DNA from: Hibiscus mutabilis
Taxonomy: Eukaryota > Streptophyta > Magnoliopsida > Malvales > Malvaceae
DNA length: 64,000 nucleotides
Direction of reading: 5' to 3'
NCBI GenBank assembly: GCA_019671005.1
Contig: JAGYYJ010002036.1
Location: 1 to 64,000, forward strand
The position numbers and the translations under genes are program-made. Shown in pieces: positions 1-9,479 of the stretch. Positions within the stretch are counted from its first letter, which is position 1. Every line of letters starts with the position of its first letter. The notes under the pieces are model-generated. The model did not search any database, had not been told where the DNA came from, and worked only from the letters and a program-made list of their open reading frames with translations.

Positions 1-163
1 TCTGAAACCAAAGTCAAAATCTAAGTACTATCAAATGACTCGACTGAAAACTACGTTTCGCAATCAATATACAGAGATCAAAATGAAGCTTTTACATCTG
101 CAAACTCACAGCAGATTTTGATGGGGAAAAAAATCCCATTTTTATTGCATCGAAAGCGCCTAC

Positions 164-485
164 CATATTCGTTTCTCCAGTTGTCTAAGAAGGGGAAGAG
201 AGTGGGAAACCAGTCATGAGAAATAGCTGCTTTGACATCTTTCTGAGCAGGCGGTGCTTGAAGTTTGATCCTTGTCATTTGGTGAATGTTCCCATAGAAG
301 AAAGAAGGGGGTGGCCCTCTGATTCCTTGGTTTTCGAGTTTCAGTCTAAGTTTTTTTGGCTTCAGCAGCACAGCGTTGTAAAAATGAAGAAGCAAGCCCA
401 GAAATGCAGCCGAAACAACCGATGAAAACAACTTAAGCATCAAATCTAGCCCTTCTCCCCCTTCTTCCATTGAAGTTGGATCCAT
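164..485 (-). CDS. CYP714-like cytochrome P450, first exon (gene continues off the left edge)
   Basis: N-terminal 107 residues of a microsomal P450. Residues about 13-41 form the membrane anchor, followed by a basic stretch (KPKKLRLKLENQG) and the proline hinge GIRGPPPSFFYGN at 54-66. The pattern RxKLxxQGIRGPPPSFxxGN and the later FPFLDNWRNEYG fit the CYP714 family, whose known members oxidise gibberellins and related diterpenoids. The exon stops at a GT donor after GAATATG (position 164, phase 1); reading on would give a short nonsense tail and a stop. The haem-binding part lies outside the window, so an intact gene cannot be shown. The start is the only Met before the anchor region. Family call from memory; subfamily uncertain. 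Confidence 0.75.
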
Positions 486-580
486 CCCTTCTCTTTCCTA
501 CTGGTTCACCAACCACAAAATTGATAAATGGAGTATATGCTGTACCTGCTACTCATCAAACAAGGCTTGAAAATGACCTT

Positions 581-602
581 TAATATATATATATATATAT
601 AT
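581..602. repeat. (TA)n microsatellite
   Basis: About ten TA units, roughly 100 bp upstream of the P450 start codon on the minus strand, so probably in its promoter or 5' leader. Confidence 0.9.
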
Positions 603-1431
603 TCTCTTATGGGCTTGGGCGGCTGCTAAGGGAAATTATTTAATACAAAGAATCTGCCAAGAAAAGACTTGGGGGGAAAAAAGGGAAAGGAGTCCAAGCC
701 ATCGAGTAATTTTGATGTGTATTTGATTGTCGAGTTTATAATTATATTTTATTATTTAAATTATATTTAAAATTTTAATTTATTTAAGTTTTTATTCAAA
801 ATTAATTATAAAAATTTATAATATTATATTACTGATTGATTATAATTTAAATGGTTTTAAATAACTATATATGATAAACATATATTCATATTTTTTTCAC
901 AAGTATAGTTAAGATTTATAATGTTATTTAATAAATCAAATACCATCTTAAATTATATAATATATTTTTAAAAAAATTGATTTTGAGAAAAAAATATTAA
1001 CGAGAGTATAGAAGAATGATAGTTAAAAGACTAAATTAAATAAAATAAAAAATAAAGAGATTAAATTAAAAAATAATTTTAAAAAATAATTAAAGTTACA
1101 TAGATATTATACAATAGGAGAGGAGCACGCCGTTCAAATTTAGTAAAAAAATTAAAACGAAGGAAAATTGGAAAAATAAAGAAATTTTGCATAATTGATG
1201 GACTTTTACTCGATAATTTATTAACTAATTACTAAAAATGTTGATTTATTCAAGTTGATGAGTGCTATTTATTAAAATTTTACCTGATTTTTTCAAATTG
1301 ATTCAAATCATGTCGAGTTTATAAATTTTGAATTGAAAAATAATTAATTTTGTCGAATCAAATAAAAAATTACTTGACAAATAAGATTTTATTAGGATAT
1401 CATAAATGCCTTAGACCTAAATTGCGAGTCT
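603..1431. other. AT-rich intergenic DNA, no gene seen
   Basis: Upstream of the P450. Very AT-rich, with stops in all frames. A weakly TCGA-rich stretch near 1240-1380 looks like old repeat DNA. Confidence 0.6.
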
Positions 1432-1959
1432 TGTTAACACCCTCGACCTGGATGCTATATTTGGGCCTCAAGCCCAATCCATAACCATAAAATTTTACAA
1501 CTAGATTTAGCCCGAATCTCATTCATTCATAAAATTTATTAAGTTTGAATGCTTCAAAGTAGATAAACCATTTAAAACGTTACATGGGAGCTCCATTTAA
1601 AATATATAATAAAAAGCATTCAACTCGTAATTTGAGATCCAAAAATAGAGTTACAATACACTATAAGGTCCTACGAATACATAGCCTAATAATCTAAGTA
1701 ATGTATTTGAACAACAGGTCGATGCTGATGTCTTACTCCAATGGCTCTCCAACGATGCACGCCAACCAACTAACTTGCGAGCCAAAAAATAATTTCGAAC
1801 ACTGAGCCAACGAAGCTCAGTGGATACATTTCCACTCAACCATGCTTCATGCAAATCATAAATAAGAGCATGCAACTAAGAATGATAACATGACAATAAC
1901 ATCAACAACAATAATCACAGGCTCCGAATAGCATAAGCTTTAGTCCACAATATAAGAGT

Positions 1960-2151
1960 GAGGTCCTCGTCCATAAAGCATCAGGATCGTACACTATGAG
2001 TGAAGATTGCGACCGCTAAACATCGTGATCATTCATTCATAGAGGTGAGGTCCACGACCACTAAGCATCGGGATCATACATCCATGCTCGGAATACCTCA
2101 TCAAACATCTTCAAATGAGGCCCGCGTCCACTAAGTATCGGGATCCTACAT
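1960..2151 (+). repeat. four imperfect ~35-bp repeats
   Basis: Copies begin near 1960, 2002, 2047 and 2117. The best conserved core is CCACTAAGCATCGGGATC, preceded by GAGG and followed by a variable base and TACA or similar. Copy 2 is the most diverged. Spacing is irregular (about 42, 45 and 70 bp). Probably an old internal repeat of the surrounding LTR-like sequence. Confidence 0.65.
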
Positions 2152-2460
2152 TCGGGAATCTTCAACCATGATGTTGCAACACATTCTTTCTCTCACTAGG
2201 AATTCGAATCCCATCAAACAAGGTGTCTCAACAATACCAATGCCCTTACACGATCCACCAAGGATCACTATAGTTGCTATTATAAACAAGTCACCCAACA
2301 TTTACCAAGTTATTACTCGTTAGGTTCGTATATGGGGTTAAATTCTCATTTTCTCAGTTTTACTATTCATTTTACCGCATTAGAGGCCCATTGGGCCTTA
2401 GTCTTAGAATTATAGGTCCCTCAAACTCAAAAATTATTTTTTCAGACAATTATCCAAAGG

Positions 2461-2700
2461 GTATCAATACTCTCATACATGTATCGATACACCTTTAAGG
2501 GCACCAATACCCATCAAGGCGTACCGATACATGGGGTACTGATACACCCTCAAGTGTATAGATACCTATTTTGGCTATTGGAATTTGATGAAACATGGGG
2601 TACCGGTACCCCCTTAGGCGTACTGATACGCCCTTCAATTTAGCTTGATTTCAGCCATTTTCACATAGGATACTGATAAGCGTTCAACATGTATCGGTAC
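2461..2700. repeat. cluster of palindromic GTAYYRRTAC decamers with 20-bp spacing
   Basis: Decamers fitting GTATCGATAC, GTACCGATAC, GTACCGGTAC, GTACTGATAC and close variants begin at 2461, 2481, 2501 (degenerate), 2521, 2536, 2556, 2600, 2620, 2670 (degenerate) and 2691. Successive starts are mostly 20 bp apart. The linkers between decamers are not conserved, so the palindrome, not the whole 20-bp unit, appears to be what is kept. Confidence 0.8.
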
Positions 2701-2880
2701 TCGAACTCATAATTTATTTTTTGGAGTCCATAACACCAAAATTAAGATTAAGCATTAATGAAGTCTCAAGCATTCAAACAACCAATTTATCAATCTAGCA
2801 ACAATGCAATCAAATCGATTATTTCCAATAACACAAAAGAGTTAGCAGTGACCCTAACTTAAGTGCATATCGTAGAATTA

Positions 2881-4070
2881 ACCTATACATCTCTCTCTCT
2901 ATATAAATCGTTATTAGGTGCATTGTCAGTAGAGCTTTTTTTTTAACTCCCAATCGAGACTAAGAAACTACCATATAATTCACTTATTTTTTAATATTAT
3001 TTAATGATACGTCATGGTAATTCTGCACGCATATAAATGGTTAAAATATGCTCCAAGTTCCTACACTTTTTTTAGGATTTAATTTTTCAATATAAAAACT
3101 AAATTCAATTTGTTAATACATTTAAAATTCTTTTAATAAATTTATAGATTTAATATTTTGAAATAAAGAATGATAACTTGATAGTCATGTAACTGAAACA
3201 ACTGATGTTGCAATGAACTTGAATTTAAAAGAATAATTATAACGGTATTAACAATTAGTTTAATTTTTTAAAAGCAAAAAATATTGAAAAGACTAAATTC
3301 TAAATATGCGAAAATTACAATGTCTCAAAACATATAGGCTAGCAAATTCATGTATTATGTTTGGTAGGCGTTTTGCAGGTGGAAGTTTAGGTCTTGAAAA
3401 GCACCATTGACAATGACGATGCACGCTGTGGAAGTTTAGGCCATCACCCAGTTGCCACAAAGTCAGAGATGAAGACTCGGTCATTACTATTTCATGTCAT
3501 GTCCTTAATAGAGTTTCGATGAAGAAAATGTTTGGGAATGGGTCGTTTTGTCAACTTTATGGAACAAGACAATAATTCTTCTGTGAACTGTGGTGCATTC
3601 TATATTGTATTAAAACCCAATTCTCTTCAACTGTTTAGCATGCGAATCCACTATTTAGTTTGAACAATGAATAGGGTAAGCTATAGCTATTGCCTTGCCT
3701 GCAGCCAATCTAAAAGTAATACTATACATTTATCTCCAATTCTGATTCACTGTTCCAACTTCCAAAAGTCAGAATCAGGCTTTGACACCTTGTATTTAAG
3801 CGTCAACCTTCGCTTCAACTTCGTTTTTCTTCCTATGAGCTCCATTAACAAAGAGTACTTTTAAAAAAGTTTTGAGCTTTTGTCTTGTACATGACCGAAA
3901 AATGTTAGAAAAACTTGCATCCTAATATAGGATATGACTTGACTCGATTAAATATTTAATTGAGATTCTTGTAACTACTAAATGTCAATACTGTCATATA
4001 AAAAAAAACTAATCTTTTTTTTATAACTTTGACTAAACTGAATACAAATTTTGATAAAGCTCGATTAAAT
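2881..4070. other. intergenic, no gene seen
   Basis: AT-rich. Short open frames at about 3293-3484 (-) and 3667-3864 (+) have no recognisable domain, no homology that I can recall, and no splice context. Nothing supportable is present. Confidence 0.5.
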
Positions 4071-4078
4071 GGGCCATA

Positions 4079-4246
4079 CATGGGCGGAACATAGGGGGTA
4101 TTTGGGGGGCATGGGTGCCTATTAACTTTTTTTTTTCAATGATAATAGAAGAGTTTTTTTAGAAAAAAAATAAAATTAGTTCTATAATCCCTTTAATATA
4201 CTATTTAAAATCTTATTATAATCCCCCTTTATAAATTTCTAATTCT
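4079..4246. mobile_element. possible small hAT-type MITE remnant
   Basis: A 168-bp segment opening with CATGGGCGGA is flanked by an exact 8-bp direct repeat GGGCCATA (4071-4078 and 4247-4254), the length made by hAT transposases. The same opening begins the intronic MITE at 36511. The right end does not show the inverted partner, so the call is tentative. Confidence 0.4.
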
Positions 4247-4254
4247 GGGCCATA

Positions 4255-5788
4255 GGCTTATCTTTGTTTATAGGCACAAGATAGAAAAAGAAAGGGTTAT
4301 TGAATTTCGAAACATATTTTAAAAGTGATTGTATGGATAAATTGAAATAAATTCTCAATTCGGTCGTTGAAGGGCAGGCCAGTGCTTGGAACTCATTCAT
4401 TTGCTTTATAGTTTATATGGAGGGAGAGGAATTTCAGAGTGTTCCAATCAAGGAGTTCACAGGAGAGGGATGTTGTGCATAGTATAAAGGAAGCTGTCAA
4501 TTGGAGTCTCTTGGGTAAACTTGTGTATAAAAATAGCAATTTTAATTCTATTCTTTGTATAGAATGGGGGTTGGTATAGTTATTTGTAAAGTCTGTATAG
4601 GGATATGAATAGTATGAGTTATATACTGTCGCGGTTTATCGCTTCTTCGGATAAATAAAATCATATTTACAAAAAAAAAAATCTCAAAGGTTAATTCATC
4701 CAATAAGGAGAGAGTTGATCATGGGCCCAAGGAGCCGCGAGAGCAAGGCTTAGATGATTTTGGGCTTTGATACAAGTTCCTAGCTAAGACTTTTGGTAAA
4801 GAATCATAGATCAAATGATCATGGGTTCTTTAAGCCATTAGAATGGACATTCGGGTGTCGGGGTGGTCGTATATTTAGACAATTCTAAATTTCTATATAT
4901 TTAAATATTTTTTTGTGTTTTTTATTAATGATATAATTTCACAACTCTTAAAATGCTAATATAACTTATATAAAGATCGTACCTTATGCATACAATTTTA
5001 ACTCTATGCATTACAGCATCCGGAGATACATCAAGCATGATAGATTGCAACTTCAAAACTGCATCTACAAGTTACAACTAACGTCCATGATGACGAAGGC
5101 ACTAACATATGCTATATTTTAAGTCATACCTCTAATCGAACCAGATCCAAATCGAAGTATTCCGAAATCAGTGAACAAGTGGATAAAGAAGTTCATCAAT
5201 GTAACAAGTTAGCATAATCTGCAGAAAATCCTGTAATACTTCAAACCTGACACCAAAATACATTTTAGACAACATATTTTCATGGAAGGTTAATAAACTG
5301 TGTGCACAAGGCTGAGCTATTTCATAAACCTTTTCCTCTTTTTTTTCCTCTCGATTTTTTCACTAGCACTTTTTCGTTCTACTGGCAGAACTGAAGCTTC
5401 AAGTTGGTAAATCAGTAAATTGCTAATTTTCTACCTACAAAACCACACTGCAAATAAACTGAAATTAACTACCACTACCACTAAATTGGCTTCTGTTAAT
5501 GTTTTGCGGTTTCAGCTCTCTTTGTCATCGTTACAATAATATTTATTATGTCTGCAATCACGATAAATGTAACACGATCAAACACTCTTCCATGACTGTG
5601 CATGGGAACGGAGAATAGAAAATTGTGTTGGAATCAGGCTAGCAGAAACTTGGAACCCAATCCATGGATTTTAATTAAAAGAAATAAGCAAGTAACAAAA
5701 CAGTGACATCAAAGAAATCCCATAAGGGCCATTTAAATCATACATGTAAACTACAAAAGAAAAATGAAATAAAATAAAAATAGCTTTT
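4255..5788. other. intergenic; possible retroposon tail near 4.3-4.68 kb
   Basis: No coding gene seen. The stretch 4290-4680 is less AT-rich and ends in GATAAATAAAATC followed by an A-rich run at about 4668-4680, which resembles the 3' end of a truncated LINE, but no protein motif supports it. The part 5250-5788 should include the 3' untranslated region of the small gene that follows on the minus strand. Confidence 0.35.
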
Positions 5789-6232
5789 TCATGAAGGATG
5801 AACCTTGTTAGTGGAAAGTCCCTTGAAAGCAGATTTCATAGAAGCAGTAGCAGAATTCATAGCAGCCTCAGTGTACAATTTGGAGGCAATAGTCGCACCT
5901 TTCTCCATCAAATTCCCCATTTTCCTAGCCTTCTCGGCTCCATCTTCGAGACCGTCGAGTTCGTCCTTGGAATCGCGTTCCATTTCCTCCTCGAACCGCC
6001 TGAACTCGTCCATCGCGGTCTCCATGACCGAGTCGAGATAGTCCTCAGCTTCCTGCATGGTTATTTCAGCTTGTTTCACTTGCTCTTCGTGTTCGAGCTC
6101 CATGGCTGCCCATGCCTTGTAAGACTCGAGTTCGAACAGCTTCGTTAGGTCTTCCATGGCCGACGGATCGAAGTTCTTGTCTTGTAAAGCTTGATCCGAC
6201 AGGAAGGTGAATTGGGAAAGGAGAGCTTCCAT
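5789..6232 (-). CDS. small acidic coiled-coil plant protein, 147 aa
   Basis: Complete intronless ORF with strong codon-level evidence of being a gene: long, GC-richer than its flanks, and conserved-looking throughout. Residues 45-100 are rich in Glu with heptad-like hydrophobics (MELEHEEQVKQAEITM, EFRRFEEEMERD), predicting a coiled coil; residues 104-137 (RKMGNLMEKGATIASKLY, then Ala/Ser-rich) form a second helical block; the C-terminus KVHPS looks like a conserved tail. No signal peptide or membrane segment. It recalls the short protein annotated in Arabidopsis as maternal effect embryo arrest 9 (MEE9), but I am not certain of that name. Biochemical role unknown. Open frames on the plus strand here are shadows. 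Confidence 0.85.
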   Translation of the reverse strand: MEALLSQFTFLSDQALQDKNFDPSAMEDLTKLFELESYKAWAAMELEHEEQVKQAEITMQEAEDYLDSVMETAMDEFRRFEEEMERDSKDELDGLEDGAEKARKMGNLMEKGATIASKLYTEAAMNSATASMKSAFKGLSTNKVHPS

Positions 6233-7828
6233 TTTGTTGATGTAGAAAGAAAGCTATGAACTCTAGCGCAGATCTACCTAATGAACAATAATTTGCTTCA
6301 ATGAAGAAAAAAAGTTAGTGGGTGAAGAATCATATAATGGATGCCTACTTTATTCGTAGATGTGTCAACTAAATACTAGTGAAAAAAAAATTAACCTTTT
6401 GCTTTTCATAACTGATATATATAGAATCTCACTATTTTTCTCGTCAAATTTCGAACCTTTAATTTTATTTAAAGGACATTAAACTCATTAACACTAGACT
6501 TAACTCGCGTTTAACAATTTTTTTAATAATCTTTAAGGTTATTACAAAATAATATCCGTTCATATTTTTTTTAATCCTTTAAAACGCATACACACTTTAC
6601 AAATAAAGTTACTTGAGCATGCGTTTAACAATTAAAGTAGCTATTTTTTGACAATAGCAACCGGATAATTTTTTGACAATTAAAGTAGCTATTCTGATTT
6701 TTATATTATTCTCTAATCAAATCCCGTTCTATTACTAGCTTCTTTTATATGGAGAAAGAGTATACCAGTGAACCGTTGGAATTCATTATCTTTTCATTTG
6801 ACTACAATAAATGCTGATATGGGCGAAAGTAGTAATAATAATAACAATAATAAATAAAACTATTTTTTTTAATTTAATATAAGAAAAATATCCAACAAGT
6901 ATGTAATGTACTGACAAAGATTTTTTTTTCCTTATAGAAAAATGTAAAGAGGTTTTTCTGGTCCGTTCGGCTGAGCTTCTCCACCTAATTTTTGGAGAAG
7001 TTCCATCGAACACTCAACTTTTACGCCTCTTAACCTAATTTTTGTGTTGTATTTGATCTCAAATGTGACTTTTGAAGAAGCTATAATTTCTATCTTCTCC
7101 TCAAACAAAGATTTTTTCATCCAATCTAAGATTTTAACAGTTCCGCAGAGCGAAACCTTATTATTCTTTTATTTAATTCTGAGAAATGTTAATTGAGAAA
7201 TAAAGTTTTTTATCAATCAAATTAAAACTCAAACGACGTGAAGAATTGAGAAATGGAATTTCCCCTTATAACTGAATTTATTTTAATCCAATTTGGTGGT
7301 TCGAGGGAAGTGGAGAAGAGGATGGCGTTGGTTCCTTATCTCAATCAAAGGATGGGAATCTTTAACATGTTGAAAAGGTAGGGCCATGGCCATTTGATCA
7401 AAGTTGAGGGGGAAAAGTAGGGTTTTCAATGTTACCAATAATGTAAATTTAGGCAATGATTTGGGGGGGAAAAGGGTCTGACAGATCACGAGCGCACACA
7501 AATTCGAATTTAGTTCCGTATCAAAACAAAAATGTGATATAGACCTCCCTTGGATGACCGTTGCAAATAAATCCTTTGCCTTTTAGAATTGTGCATAAAT
7601 ATAATCATGCTCTCTCCCCTAGTTATTTACTCTCTTTTTTAGATTCGAATTTTAAATTTATTGAACATCAGTTTTTAAAAAAGAATTTATAAAAATTATT
7701 TAACTAAAAGTTTCTTTGGATAAATATTTGTATGTATCAACAAAAAAATAGATACTCTAATCGCTAATCCTCCATGCTGTACAAAGTTGAGAATTTACCT
7801 CATCCATTCTATCTATGCTCTTATAATT
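6233..7828. other. intergenic, no gene seen
   Basis: AT-rich. The first few hundred bases should carry the promoter of the small coiled-coil gene on the minus strand. Short minus-strand ORFs near 6786-7120 and 7283-7501 lack domains and context. Confidence 0.5.
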
Positions 7829-7930
7829 AAGTTTCACTCTAAAAATCTCTGTAATATCAAACAGAACATCCTCAACAGTCCTAAAATCATTCCTAAACTG
7901 CCTATGATTTCGTTCCTCCCAAACACAGTA
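7829..7930 (-). mobile_element. LINE reverse-transcriptase tail fragment
   Basis: On the minus strand about 34 codons read in one frame with WEERNHRQF, then a helix ending FRVKL. This is the W-x-ERN-x-R-x-F signature that follows the zinc-binding region at the C-terminus of plant LINE polyproteins. No other part of the element remains beside it. Confidence 0.55.
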
Positions 7931-8654
7931 GAAATGTGAACTTCAAGCCACCTTGATTTAATTAAAGGTTAGATTAATGTATTGTACATAAATTATTGAT
8001 TTAACATACTTTATTTTACTCATTTTTAGTTCTTGTAATTTTCAAGTTTCAGAATTTTGGTCTTGAACTAAACAATAATTATTTTTTGTTAAATTAAAAT
8101 CAACTATTTGTCTTTGAATATGTGTAATTTGTAGATTTCGTTTTAGTTTTAGTTTTATAATTTTGATCATTTTAAGTCACTTTAATTTAGTCAGAATTGA
8201 TCGTATTAGGTTTTAAGACTAAATCAAATGCTTTACGTATAGTATAGGGACTAGTTACATAATTTGACCTACATTAGACTTTTAATTCACTCAAGTAGGT
8301 CTTTAATACCTCCACGAGAACCACCGTGGAGAGTAATCATCTGGGCTTGAATTGCCACTCTAATGCTCTTTTGTTTTCGATACAAAGAATGATGGAAAAA
8401 AATCCGAAATAATTATCTATTTAGGTACCTAAATTATTTTTCTATGAAATAATGAAAAAGAAAGACTACTTAATGAATCAACGATCCAGTCGATCCTTCA
8501 TTGTCACAATCCGAGAGGAAAATATCCATCATTGTCGTCGGAGAAGAGTTGAAAAATGGACAATCTAAACCATTCACAAGTCGATTACCCTCGCGAAACA
8601 CATATCTAACGGCATCCTCCAATCTATGGTGACTTCTAACGGACAAGCTCGTGA
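7931..8654. other. intergenic, no gene seen
   Basis: AT-rich DNA between two LINE fragments; stops in all frames over most of it. Confidence 0.5.
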
Positions 8655-8940
8655 CAAAAATATGGAAGCTTGTCTGGCACATCCAAAGGTAGAGTTGTTT
8701 ATGTGGAGACTAGTTTTGGAATTAGCAAAGAGAGGTGTCATCCAATTGGAATCGGCTCTATGAGCCTTAAGCTTTAGAAAAGTTGAGTTGGTCTGCCATC
8801 TTTTTTGTCATTGCAAAGTCTCTTGGAGATTGTGGCAGATCTGGTGCAGAATTATGGGGACAGATACACCTAATGCTCAAAGACTACAACCGGTATGGTT
8901 AATGTCTTTATTTGGGTTCATGTGGTCTCTTGGAGAGTTA
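8655..8940 (+). mobile_element. LINE zf-RVT fragment, degraded
   Basis: The plus strand reads, with one stop, VELFMWRLVLELAKRGV then VCHLFCHCKVSWRLWQIWC. This matches the zinc-binding domain found after the reverse transcriptase in plant LINEs (WRL...HLFxxCxxxxxxW). It is on the opposite strand from the fragment at 7829, so the two are probably separate relics. Confidence 0.55.
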
Positions 8941-9286
8941 TGTTGAATTATTGATACTAAAGTCTATCAACTTAATACAAAATAAGAGTTATTTGATTAC
9001 AGACAGTAAACCACATCACGTGGCTTTCCATTCTTCTTGCTTATATTTTGTCTTCATACATTTCTATTCTCCCATTCGTTTCTGGGTAAATTTCTTTGTC
9101 CTTTCTGTCATAACTTCAATCATTTATACACTCTACTACTCAACTCTGCCTTTCTTCTCACCTTGTATTCCTTCTCATTGTGTAAGCTTCATTCGTCCCT
9201 TCCCTTTGTGTTGCAACGGAATTTTTGCTTTTTCTTTACGATTCTTTTCTCATTTTCTGGGTGTTATTAAACCAGGTTACTCACTC

Positions 9287-9478
9287 ATGGCAGCTTTGCA
9301 CCAAAAGCTTGAAAATGGCGGCTCTTCATCCAAGCTCAACCGAGCAAAAGAAGCTAACAAAAGAGCTATATCTCACACGAGTCTTTTTCGTGACGACAAA
9401 GAGAGACCTTTCACAGCCGAATGGAACGAAACTCGTCTAAATATCAAGAAAGCTTTGAGCTTTACCATGGCTTTTTAG
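9287..9478 (+). CDS. possible small protein or first exon, unknown
   Basis: From the ATG at 9287 a 64-codon frame reads MAALHQKLENGGSSSKLNR and continues hydrophilic and basic to a stop at 9476-9478. Upstream is a pyrimidine-rich leader-like stretch. About 180 bp downstream, after a possible acceptor ATAG at 9657-9660, another open segment (NSFNRSHQAMANGYQQDQQ, about 9670-9750) has a protein-like composition. I recognise neither part. It may be a gene fragment or chance. Confidence 0.2.
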   Translation: MAALHQKLENGGSSSKLNRAKEANKRAISHTSLFRDDKERPFTAEWNETRLNIKKALSFTMAF

Positions 9479-9479
9479 G

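Larger units (their letters stand above)
1432..2880. repeat. retrotransposon-derived repeat, probably LTR sequence
   Basis: Starts with TGTTAACACCC, a common opening of plant Ty3/gypsy LTRs, and has the less AT-rich, stop-filled text of an LTR rather than a gene. It holds a four-copy short repeat and a cluster of palindromic decamers (separate entries). No matching second LTR, target duplication or clear right end was found, so both borders are approximate. It could be a solo LTR or a fragment. Confidence 0.4.

Noticed and set aside
5798..6148. Plus-strand ORFs of 116 and 78 codons opposite the small coiled-coil gene
   Set aside because: Shadow frames produced by the codon composition of the minus-strand gene, which has the conserved-looking protein.
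8912..9478. 188-codon plus-strand ORF
   Set aside because: The first two thirds are AT/pyrimidine-driven hydrophobic text lying over LINE remnants and a leader-like stretch. Only the part from 9287 is plausibly coding.
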